Origin: Botryotinia globosa
Taxonomy: Eukaryota; Ascomycota; Leotiomycetes; Helotiales; Sclerotiniaceae
DNA: 64,000 bases
Direction: 5' to 3'
NCBI GenBank assembly: GCA_014898425.1
Contig: RCSZ01000001.1
Location: 744,001-808,000, forward strand
Of the stretch, positions 56,072 to 64,000 are shown piece by piece; position 1 is the stretch's first letter; the number at the start of each line of letters is the position of its first letter. The notes beneath the pieces are model-generated. The model was not told where the DNA came from and did not search any database. It worked only from the letters and a program-made list of their open reading frames with translations. The position numbers and the translations under genes were made by a program.

Positions 56072-56600
56072 TCAAGCATTGAAAAAAGGGACGAAGAATT
56101 GTGGCCGTGGTGTCACTGTCTGCAGTAACTTCTCTAGAAATCCACGAGAAACGTGCAAATGGATGTGTCCCTGTATTTTGGGGTTGACTTGCGAGAAATC
56201 TTGACAGGAGATCTCGACTTTCCACCGCACTCGTGCTTTGTTCCTTTCTATTTCTTCTTTCTTATGTCGAGCCATGAAAAACTTTGCAATTGCGGACACC
56301 GGCTGTGGGCGGAGTTTGAATAGGAGAGGATTGATACGAAGGAGGGTAGATATCTATCCACGACATCCGCCCAACAAGAGAGACTCTGTCAAAGTGTGAT
56401 AAAAGTTCTCCCATTATATCTTCAACACTTTTTTCCTGCTCAACAGATCCATGAGGTCGAGAGAAGGCTGATTCCACCAGAGTGTCAAACACAAAAACTG
56501 ACGCCAAAGGATAAGTCACATTACTGCGAATGATTACTTCGGAGAAGATGTCATTGAAGTTGTATATACGAGATATCTTTGCCGGACTGGCAACAGACAA
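56072..56600 (-). pseudogene. unrecognised reading frames, possibly one frameshifted gene
   Basis: Two overlapping minus-strand frames in normal-composition DNA. The first (56600 to 56262, 112 codons, beginning at a TTG with open frame upstream) reads YNFNDIFSEVIIRSNVTYPL, then VFVFDTLVESAFSRPHGSVE. The second (56299 to 56072, 75 codons) reads KFFMARHKKEEIERNKARVR, then HIHLHVSRGFLEKLLQTV. They overlap by about 38 bases in different frames, around the GCCGGTGTCCGC stretch, so one +1 shift would join them into about 175 codons. I see no good splice pair there. Both look like true protein, but I do not recognise the family. It could be a decayed gene beside the RIP block or part of a spliced gene. 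No upstream ATG is evident. Confidence 0.4.
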
Positions 56601-56982
56601 AACACCTGGATTAAATCGTGCTAAATTTCCGTGCTTTTATGTGAGGCGATATGTCTCTCGTGCCCATCCATAGTCCAAACTCAGTGCATGCGGGGGACGC
56701 TGAAGAACGAAGCAGGAAAGGGACCAGGAATTTGATATAGTCTGTTGTTGGTCCTTGATGCAACAGCAGAACTACGTCTAATATGCTTCGGCCTGTGAGA
56801 GAAATTGTAAAAATTGTTCCTACACTGAAGAGTAGCCAGAATCATTAAATTCCCCAGACACAGTGTCCACCGATTCCAATATAATTCTAATTTTGAACTG
56901 CAATTATATGAGCTTTGCTTTTCGTTTTTCGTTTTTCGTTGTCCGTAGGATTTTGATTTAGCTGCTAGTGCATGAGCTGTTT
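56601..56982. other. intergenic or intronic DNA, nothing assigned
   Basis: Normal-composition DNA between two unrecognised frames. It includes a short TTTTTCG triplicate (about 56,921-56,941). No open frame of note on either strand. Confidence 0.5.
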
Positions 56983-57276
56983 CTATGAAGCAATATAATG
57001 CGTCGTAATATTGAACTCGCGAGAATATTCAGATCCGTTCTCGTCGCCGAAGATACAAGATTCTGTCTGTGTCCTCAAGTGATTATGATATTTGAACGGC
57101 CCACATTCCCACGACTTATTCAAACCGCACCCTATGCATCCTGTGGAATGTGCTGATGTGCGTGCATTTGTGGACCACAAGAAGTCAAAGTTGGACGTTT
57201 GGTAGAATTTGCATTCCTGCCTTTCCAGAGAGCATACCATAACCCTCATTGATGAATGCAGACTGAGGTTCTTCAA
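56983..57276 (-). CDS. hypothetical frame, 97 codons, cysteine-containing
   Basis: Minus-strand frame opening at a TTG at 57276 (first ATG nine codons in) and ending at 56983. The peptide has six cysteines, including the cluster HSTGCIGCGLNKSWECGPFK, then CIFGDENGSEY. There is no signal peptide or membrane segment, and no family I recognise. A GTATGC right after an ATG (near 57,235) could be a splice donor, so it may be an exon of a spliced gene together with the 56072-56600 frames, which lie downstream on the same strand. Coding status is uncertain. Confidence 0.3.
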   Translation of the reverse strand: MKNLSLHSSMRVMVCSLERQECKFYQTSNFDFLWSTNARTSAHSTGCIGCGLNKSWECGPFKYHNHLRTQTESCIFGDENGSEYSREFNITTHYIAS

Positions 57277-57450
57277 TGCTCAACTACGCAAACTTGATGA
57301 AAGCAGATCCCAGCTTATCCCGTTGACAGCATCAAGCGCAGCCAAGCGTCCTCTTTGACGTTCATTTTGGCGGGGTTATGGGTTTTTTAAACAGTAGCTA
57401 GGGCGGAAGGGTAGCCAGTAGGTAATCGAGGTAGTTAAGCAATCTATTAT
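57277..57450. other. spacer, nothing assigned
   Basis: Balanced sequence ending in GGTAATCGAGGTAGTTAAGC. No frame or RNA gene. Confidence 0.4.
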
Positions 57451-57693
57451 TGTTGCTAGCGATAGTTAGACACCGGCAGTCAATATAAGATTACCTGTAC
57501 TAAGGAGGTAGTCAATACACTAATAGGCGTACTAATTTCTAAAGATACGCTCAATGAGGTGATGGGGATTATAGACTACTCGAGCAATAAGCGTGGTAAT
57601 ATAAATATAAATATAAATATATAAATACGTATATAAACAAACATTTACCTACTCGAGTATCCTACATTGAACAATTAGACATCTCGAACAACA
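57451..57693. mobile_element. candidate solo LTR (243 bp)
   Basis: Begins TGTTGCTAGC and ends TCGAACAACA, giving TG...CA termini with a 5-bp inverted end (TGTTG/CAACA), usual for LTR retrotransposons. Inside is a TATA-like stretch (about 57,600-57,640) placed as in an LTR promoter. There is no matching TSD (left flank ATTAT, right flank GAAGC), no primer-binding site and no internal region. Chance resemblance is possible. Confidence 0.3.
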
Positions 57694-58151
57694 GAAGCTA
57701 AAGCTAGAGTTCCTCGACCTTTACCTACTTACCTGGGTATCTCGATCAGAAGAGCGTCAAATTCCTAGTATTGAGGATATATGTACGAAAATATAAACAG
57801 TAAAGTTTATTATTATTACTATTATTAAATGTGAATCAAATTAATGAATATCCATCTCCCCAATCATGATTGATTATCTGTACCATTATTATTAGTATTA
57901 TTATTGTTATTGTGGTTGCACGGAATCCAGTCGCATTTGGTCCCGGTTCCTCGTAACAGCAACCACATGGGTATGGGTATTTCCTAGATTCCCGAGTATT
58001 GCCTTTACATACCTACCTAAGAACTTTAAATCCCTCCAACAATAGAATTGACAACGGAGTCATTACAATACAAGTGAAAATACCGCATGGTACCCGGATA
58101 TAACAGCCACACATAGCCATTTGATCGCAACCCGCATCTTTCATCTACAAA
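57694..58151 (+). promoter_or_regulatory. rgd1 upstream region
   Basis: The 458 bases before the rgd1 ATG. They contain an ATT-rich microsatellite (about 57,810-57,835 and 57,887-57,915) and repeated ACCTACCTA words (57,725 and 58,008). The start context TCTACAAAATGTC has the A at -3 favoured in fungi. Transcription start and any upstream intron cannot be placed from sequence alone. Confidence 0.4.
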
Positions 58152-60546
58152 ATGTCGTTTGGAGGGGACATCGGACTCGACACAACATCGTCGTCCAATG
58201 CTGCTGGCAATGGCGGCAACCAGGGCGAGACAATCGGGAGACCTGCCAGTCCGCAAGACGCAACCGCAAAAGCAGTTCACGATGTTACAAGCTCGGAGGT
58301 GAGTGACTTGTCTAAGGTTCTTCCCTTTGCTAAAGGAAAGCTAAACGTGTCCATGGCGTCAGATTGGAATATCAACCTTATTAACTCGACTGAAACAAAG
58401 TATTGCTTCCGCAAAGGTATTTTCTCAATTCTCAATGCCTGCTTGGAAATAAAGTTGACTCTGCGGAATAGGAATTCGCACTTTTTCTCAAGAAAAGGTC
58501 CATTATGGAAGAGGAACATTCGAACGGTTTAAAAAAGCTGTGTAAGGCAACCGGAGATAATATTCGCAGACCAGAGCATCGACACGGATCGTTTCTACAG
58601 TCATACGAAGAGGTCCTGATTATACATGAGCGAATGGCCGAGAATGGGGCTCAATTTGGCGTGTCTCTACATCAGATGCATGATGATCTTATCGAAATGG
58701 CTTCGAATATAGAGAAGGGCAGAAAGCATTGGAAGAATACTGGGTTGGCAGCCGAACAACGTGCTGCCGATACCGAAGCTGCCATGAAGAAGTCGAAGGC
58801 GAAGTACGACTCTCTGGCAGACGAGTACGACAGAGCCCGCACTGGAGACAGGCAACCGGGAAAGATATTTGGCCTAAAAGGCCCCAAATCGGCCGCGCAA
58901 CATGAAGAAGACCTTCTCCGTAAAGTCCAGGCTGCCGACGCAGATTATGCGTCCAAGGTACAGGCTGCGCAAAGCCAACGAACTGAGCTCTGGTCGAAAT
59001 CAAGACCTGAGGCTGTGAAAGCTCTAGAGGATCTCATTCAGGAATGCGACTCTGCATTGACATTGCAGATGCAGAAATTTGGTAAGGCACGAGAGCTCAG
59101 CTATACTACACATATACTAATTGTATTGAACAGCATCCTTTAACGAAAAGCTACTTCTAAGCAATGGCCTGAACATAAGCCCCATCAAAGCAAAAGAGCA
59201 AGGCACATCAAATCGTAGTCTCCGTGAAGTTGTTCATGCAATTGATAATGTTAAAGACCTGAGCAACTACATCAGTAGCTTCGCTGGTAACATGCAATCC
59301 CGGATAACGGAAATCAAATACGAGCGTAATCCGGTTAGCTCTGAAGATTTCTAATTTCATTGATTTAGGCCTGGCTAATTTTAATACAGGTTTTGCAACC
59401 TGCACCGAATATCGCTCAGCGACAATCAGACCCCAACGCTCTGCAAGCTCGTCAAGGACCCGTGATACCACCACAGCCATCTCACCAGGTTCATATGAGC
59501 CAACCTTTCAATCAAAGCAGTCCCCCAACTCACCAGCGCGAAAGAAGCTTCAGTCATGGTCCATCCCTTTCGCAACACATCGTTGCACCTATTATATCAC
59601 CCACTAACCCAGTGTCTACCTCTCCCGACTTCACTACCTGGTCACCTCGTGCAGATGGACCCCCCCAGATATCAACCTTGCCATTCCAGCCACAACCTCA
59701 AAATGAGACAATAGTACAACAAACACCGCAAAATCCTACCACACATGTACCGGTGTCCCATGGCCCATCCTCGGCACCACTATTCGGACCAGGATCGGCT
59801 CAAACTCCAGGCAACAACACTCATCTAGCACCTTTGAAACCAGTGTTTGGTCTCAGCCTCGAGGAGCTCTTTGAGAGAGATGGCTCTGCTGTTCCAATGA
59901 TTGTCTACCAGTGTATCCAAGCAGTTGACCTCTTTGGACTCGAGGTTGAAGGGATATACCGGCTATCTGGCACCGCGTCTCATATAATGAAGATCAAGGC
60001 AATGTTCGATAACGGCAAGTTGGTCAATTCTATTGGTTGTTTGAGGCAATTTTGCTAACAATCCGCAGACGCATCTAAGGTGGACTTCCGTAACCCGGAA
60101 AGCTTCTTTCACGATGTAAATAGTGTGGCTGGTCTTCTAAAGCAGTTTTTTCGCGAACTCCCAGACCCTTTATTGACTACTGAGCAATACCCTGCATTTA
60201 TCGAGGCCGCAAGTAAGTCATCTTTTAAATCTACCCATTTGACTGTTTCCATACTGATATAAGCACAGAGCATGATGATGAGATAGTCCGTCGCGACTCT
60301 CTACATGCCATAATCAATGGCCTTCCTGATCCTAATTACGCTACCCTTCGAGCCTTAACTTTACATTTGAATAGAGTACAGGAGAGTTCGGCATCTAACA
60401 GGATGACCGCAAGCAACTTGGCCATAGTCTTTGGCCCTACACTCATGGGCGCTAATTCGGGACCGAACATGCAAGACGCTGGGTGGCAGGTTCGTGTCGT
60501 TGACACCATTTTGAAAAACACTTATCAGATATTTGACGACGACTGA
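58152..60546 (+). CDS. rgd1: Rgd1-type F-BAR and RhoGAP protein, 7 exons, ~685 aa
   Basis: GTPase-activating protein for Rho GTPases controlling polarity, actin and wall synthesis at the cell cortex (known for yeast Rgd1). Exons inferred from splice signals and family conservation: 58152-58298, 58363-58416, 58472-59081, 59134-59333, 59390-60014, 60069-60212, 60269-60546; all phases agree, giving about 685 residues, the usual size. Residues ~50-310 form the F-BAR domain ([20 protein letters not shown]; later [20 protein letters not shown]). ~338-485 is a Pro/Gln/Ser-rich linker. ~490-685 is RhoGAP, with arginine finger Arg528 in [23 protein letters not shown] and [14 protein letters not shown]. 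The 54-base second exon encodes [18 protein letters not shown]. Intron 5 (60015-60068) uses a GC donor. The start at 58152 has a good context. It is convergent with med12. Very sure of identity; exon edges are inference. Confidence 0.95.
60015..60068 (+). other. GC-AG intron 5 of rgd1
   Basis: Donor GCAAGT, branch-like GCTAAC (60,054-60,059) and acceptor CGCAG. Splicing here gives [17 protein letters not shown], the order conserved in Rgd1 RhoGAP domains. Reading through meets a stop at 60,056-60,058, and the nearby GT sites do not restore the family sequence. GC donors need a strong match at the other positions, and this one has it. Confidence 0.85.
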
Positions 60547-61071
60547 GGCGTAGAAGACGATGGTCGATTGATACAAGGAGTCCTTAACGAGATACCAGAG
60601 CCTCTCAAATTTTGAGCCTACCTTTGGAACAGAAACAAGGCCAGGGAACCTTCAATATCAAGTCTCTATGTACCGACAAGACATTATAAAGTACATGCCA
60701 CTGTATTTTAAATGCTTTTATTGTATGGCACGGGCCCATTAACGAGTATTTACGGCCTATCAAGCGAGTTTACGTCAGGGGGTGGTCTGCATCACGATCA
60801 TTTTCGTATGGTCATGTGCTCAGCTCTGACGCCAATATCGATACAATGGTTGAATCAAAAGGGTATTAAGGTTTCTATGCTCGCTGATTTTGGATTATAG
60901 AAATATCATGCAGGGCGTGATCGTTCAGGTCATCGAAGACATATCTTGAAAACAATAAAGGGCAATTCTAATTGAATACATTATTGATATAAAATAAGCT
61001 CCTCATGTGTCTACCATGAGGTATAATCGAGGGTGATTTGTGATAAAATTATAAAAAGAGCCGACCCTCTC
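60547..61071. other. convergent intergenic spacer of rgd1 and med12
   Basis: 525 bases between two converging stop codons, so both 3' untranslated regions lie here. It holds AT-rich patches with ATAAA-like words on both strands (about 60,680 and 60,945-60,995) that could serve polyadenylation. There is a perfect 7-bp stem CCTCATG/CATGAGG (61,001-61,007 with 61,015-61,021, 7-base loop). A 62-codon plus-strand frame at 60,712 is not supported as a gene. Confidence 0.6.
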
Positions 61072-64000
61072 TCAGTTGACTCCTTTCCTACTCGCAAACA
61101 ATGTCAAACTGAGACTCGTGTCATTCTCTCCCATGTTAGCACTTGGTTCTCCTAGCATCTCCCAGCGTTTCATAGTGAAAGGAAATGACTGGCGGCACGA
61201 TTCCTTTGTGTGATCTGTGTTTGTATTACTGCTATTCCTTCCAGCAGTTGTAGCTTTTGAACCGGATTGGTAAATGTGCAGCCAGTCAGATGGCGGCGCC
61301 ATGATACTGTAAATATAGCTAGTGATTGGGTTCGAGGCTGCATCCCGGAAGTTTCGACTGCATTGCTGACGAATGTCGTCAGGGAGGACATCCACCATAT
61401 TTAGAATAAGGTCGAAGCACTGCTGTAGTGGTAGGTGTTGGGTTTTTGTGTTAGCTCTGAAACGATATAAATCCAGAAAGATTGCTGTCAAAAATAGAAT
61501 TGCTCTTCCCCGATGTTCATGTCCAACTTTCGATGGCTCTAGTGCTACTGTTTGAGAGGTTGCGAAAGATAATAGTAATGGTAGCCACTTTGTAAGGTAT
61601 ACAATCTTGTAACCGTTTGGCTGTGCGCTGGCAAAACAATGTGAGGCGTTGCTCAGTAAAGTCACAATTTCCGGAAAGCAACTTTGCGAACTATGTGAGG
61701 TGTTGACTTTCTCGGTATATATCTTGTCTATTGTCAAATCGAGTATAGCCATCAAATTTTCTGCTTTCGACAATTGGTGCTCTTCTTCTAAGATATCATA
61801 ATAGCCCGATGCTTTGGCAGCATGAAAGAGCCGAAGCAATTGGTTTTCAGCACCTCGTCGTAAATGATTCACGGCGGTCAGATCTAATGATGGTACAATG
61901 CATGCCCATGTCGTACCTCCTGCCATTATAGCAGACTCAACGGCACGATCAAGGTCGTCGAGCTGAGGAGGGACCATGTTCCGTGGAGTGGCTTGGGGAA
62001 CCTTTCCCGAGCGAAAGGTGGAGGCTACCTTGAGTTGACAAAATGGAAGATTAAGATAATTCGCAGATTTCAGTGCATCGCCCACTGAAATATTGGAAGC
62101 CTCTATTTGATACGTAGGCACAAGAAGCTTGTTGATCGAGGCACCCAATAATTTTGAAGCTTCTTGGCTTGCAGTTCCTGACGACAAAGGGTGCACTATG
62201 ATTTTGCCGATCATATCACCACCAACCAAGACTAGTGTCTGAAGTAAGTCATGCATGGCCGAGCTACCTAAGATATTCAAAGTATGAAATTGCATGTCGT
62301 GGACAGCTGCTGAGCACGCCTCGATTGCTGATCGAATAACAGTTAATGTTAGTTCAGGGTTGTCAATTGGCATACGACTTTGCACAATCCGGAAGCGATA
62401 TGCTTCGTCTGATGTCAAGATCTCCGGCAGGCCGAGTGGGGTCGCAATTAGAGCCAGTAGTTCCATAGATACTATCGTGCTCACATTCTGTGTTGAGTTG
62501 AGATCGTCCTTTTCACACTTTAAGCTGGCATTAACCAGATCTTTCATAGAAAGGCAACCCAGTCCTACCATTGGGCCCCAAATTTTCACCATGCTGGGTC
62601 GATGTTCCGACTTCTGAATATAGGACAGCCAGCTAGCCATCAATACATCAAATGACTGAGGATTGAAATCTCTCAAGGTTGTCAACAATGATACACACTT
62701 TCGCTGCTGCTCTGGTGACTTATCCAATGAGATCGATAAATGGTGAGTTACACTTTGGAAAAGCCGGTCCATGGTTCCTCGATCGATGCTTGTACCATTA
62801 GCAAGAAGCTTCTCGATTTCATCTACGAACTCGGCCTCGTTGTTTTGTGAACCACCTGCCATATGATCTGATACCGGTGAACAAGCGTCGGCGACACATT
62901 TTCTGTCACTCAGAGCAAGTTGGCGAGCGAGTTGCGCGGTAAGCAGTTGGTGCTCGGGCATCCTGAATGAAAGGTCTAACAAGGACCTGAGAATGACTCG
63001 TGGCATAATGTTGTGATCATCTGCAAACGAGCGTGCACGGTTAATAAGGACATCAAACAGGTCCTTAATTGCCCCGGTCCCAGCAAATACTTCGGCGTGC
63101 ATGTTAAGTGTGTCGGCGCACGAAGAGATAGTTTGAGGATCAGCTGAGGCTGTGGCAATCTTTATCACTTCGGCGAGCATAGTGAAATCATCTACAAATT
63201 CCAGGAAGTCTCGCACCATGCCAAACGCAGCCGCCGTGAGTCCACAAGTATTATGAGCTGCGGATGATGGATTTCCCCATTGATGAAATGGTTCGCTTGA
63301 CGGTAGCATCTGTAGTTCAACTTCGCGAAGAAGCCAAGACCCAATGTGGGATTTGCTTGAGCGATTGAGCGATTGGATATTATCTAAGCCCTTAGATTCC
63401 TGGATTACTTGAGGAAATCGCCGTTCTGAAGCTATTGGCATCATTCGAAAGGCGTCGCTTATATTAGAAATGCTAGCCGCTACTTTGCGATCCTCTGTGT
63501 CTATTGGGTACTCGGCACGATAAAGTAAAGACCTGCGCAACCCAACCATTTCTTCGCTCAAGTTTTGGATTGGAAGTTCTGCAAGAAGCCTCGTTCCACA
63601 TGGACCGCCTGGTGCCAGGTCGGAATAATCGTGTACACCACCACGGCTGATCAGCCACTGAAGATATGTCGGGATACAAAAGTCGTTCGATCTTGCTAGC
63701 TCGGAAGCGAGGTGATAAAACGAAGCCTTATTACGCCCAATTTCGCAAGCACTTCCGTCAAGGAACGATAGTGTGGCCGCAGTGGTATCTGCGCCCAGTC
63801 TTCTCCAAGCTCGTAGAATACGGGCACCAATGAATACTTTCGCATGTCCAGGCCTATAACATGATGTCGACCAATCCAAAATTGCATGAACAAGAGCCGT
63901 CTTGTCATCATCAAGTTGCCAGCAGATATCTATGATCTCGGGTGTGAACAGAGTAAAAAGTGACTTGTCTAGTATATTGAAAAGGCGTTGTTGAGGAGGA
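61072..64000 (-). CDS. med12: Mediator subunit 12 (Med12/Srb8), C-terminal ~975 codons
   Basis: Subunit of the Mediator kinase module (Med12, Med13, Cdk8, cyclin C), which represses or tunes RNA polymerase II transcription in the nucleus; Med12 activates the Cdk8 kinase (known biology). The minus-strand frame is open from the window edge (first full codon at 63999) to TGA at 61072-61074 with no intron. Recognised from the fungal Med12 order: an early segment YLQWLISRGGVHDYSDLAPG, then PCGTRLLAELPIQNLS, a long helical repeat-like body without clear motifs, and the conserved end RWEMLGEPSANMGENDTSLS followed by LTLFASRK. The N-terminal Med12 and LCEWAL regions lie outside, so this is 5'-partial. 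Full fungal proteins are commonly around 1,500 residues, so about 500-600 are missing. Many short plus-strand frames over it are not genes. Normal composition, no frameshift seen. Confidence 0.93.
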   Translation of the reverse strand, partial: PPQQRLFNILDKSLFTLFTPEIIDICWQLDDDKTALVHAILDWSTSCYRPGHAKVFIGARILRAWRRLGADTTAATLSFLDGSACEIGRNKASFYHLASELARSNDFCIPTYLQWLISRGGVHDYSDLAPGGPCGTRLLAELPIQNLSEEMVGLRRSLLYRAEYPIDTEDRKVAASISNISDAFRMMPIASERRFPQVIQESKGLDNIQSLNRSSKSHIGSWLLREVELQMLPSSEPFHQWGNPSSAAHNTCGLTAAAFGMVRDFLEFVDDFTMLAEVIKIATASADPQTISSCADTLNMHAEVFAGTGAIKDLFDVLINRARSFADDHNIMPRVILRSLLDLSFRMPEHQLLTAQLARQLALSDRKCVADACSPVSDHMAGGSQNNEAEFVDEIEKLLANGTSIDRGTMDRLFQSVTHHLSISLDKSPEQQRKCVSLLTTLRDFNPQSFDVLMASWLSYIQKSEHRPSMVKIWGPMVGLGCLSMKDLVNASLKCEKDDLNSTQNVSTIVSMELLALIATPLGLPEILTSDEAYRFRIVQSRMPIDNPELTLTVIRSAIEACSAAVHDMQFHTLNILGSSAMHDLLQTLVLVGGDMIGKIIVHPLSSGTASQEASKLLGASINKLLVPTYQIEASNISVGDALKSANYLNLPFCQLKVASTFRSGKVPQATPRNMVPPQLDDLDRAVESAIMAGGTTWACIVPSLDLTAVNHLRRGAENQLLRLFHAAKASGYYDILEEEHQLSKAENLMAILDLTIDKIYTEKVNTSHSSQSCFPEIVTLLSNASHCFASAQPNGYKIVYLTKWLPLLLSFATSQTVALEPSKVGHEHRGRAILFLTAIFLDLYRFRANTKTQHLPLQQCFDLILNMVDVLPDDIRQQCSRNFRDAASNPITSYIYSIMAPPSDWLHIYQSGSKATTAGRNSSNTNTDHTKESCRQSFPFTMKRWEMLGEPSANMGENDTSLSLTLFASRKGVN

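Noticed and set aside
58469..58471. In-frame TAG before the F-BAR motif EFALFLKKR, suggesting a pseudogene
   Set aside because: It is the acceptor of a 55-base intron (58417-58471); splicing restores the conserved SAK-EFALF sequence.
58026..58519. Minus-strand and alternative plus-strand frames around rgd1 exon 1
   Set aside because: Overlap the supported exon-intron structure; no homology recognised.
59393..60058. Independent gene starting at TTG 59393
   Set aside because: It is exon 5 of rgd1; phases with exons 4 and 6 match and the product continues the same protein.
60712..60900. 62-codon plus-strand frame in the convergent spacer
   Set aside because: No recognisable protein features, lies in predicted 3' UTR space.
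61373..62617. Plus-strand frames of 60 and 107 codons over med12
   Set aside because: Shadow frames antisense to a clear 935-codon coding frame.

Overview
This looks like a nuclear chromosome fragment from a filamentous ascomycete (Pezizomycotina; the class cannot be fixed from sequence alone). Two things point there. At the right end are two intron-style fungal genes, an F-BAR/RhoGAP protein of the Rgd1 type and the Mediator kinase-module subunit Med12/Srb8. The other ~55 kb is an extremely A+T-rich, gene-free block made of transposons in which repeated copies differ mostly by C-to-T and G-to-A changes and reading frames are full of TAA/TAG. That is the pattern left by repeat-induced point mutation (RIP), a process of filamentous ascomycetes. 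No computed RIP index is available here.

Layout: 1-55,080 is the AT-rich transposon block. I could separate five repeat families by their ends and target-site duplications (TSDs). (1) A ~6-kb non-LTR retrotransposon with a (TAC)n 3' tail, 13-14 bp TSDs and decayed Tad-like RNase H and cysteine/histidine-region remnants. Two nearly full copies lie on + (3154-9246, 39450-45123), one lies on - (27024-33833), and several are partial. (2) A ~0.92-kb TA-flanked family with ends like CCTTAAYG (H family; four copies). (3) A 0.7-0.8 kb TA-flanked family with very long inverted repeats starting AGTCGA (two copies). (4) A ~0.5-0.57 kb Mutator-type miniature element with ~110-bp inverted repeats and 9-bp TSDs (three copies). 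(5) A single 1.3-kb TA-flanked element ending AGAGTTGAGG. They are nested in each other several levels deep, so insertion order can be read. Simple repeats (TTA, TAA, CTATAAAT, AAAAAATT, 19-mers) and a few small less-AT islands sit between them.

55,085-58,150 is a transition zone with near-normal base composition. It holds two unrecognised minus-strand reading frames, a candidate solo LTR and the rgd1 upstream region. 58,152-60,546 is rgd1 (seven exons, one GC-AG intron). 60,547-61,071 is a convergent intergenic spacer. 61,072 to the window edge is the intron-free C-terminal ~975 codons of med12 on the minus strand.

The two genes are unrelated housekeeping functions (Rho GTPase control of polarity and wall synthesis; transcription regulation) that happen to converge. 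I found no secondary-metabolite, defence or otherwise novel gene system. The most informative content is the nested, RIP-scarred transposon stratigraphy.
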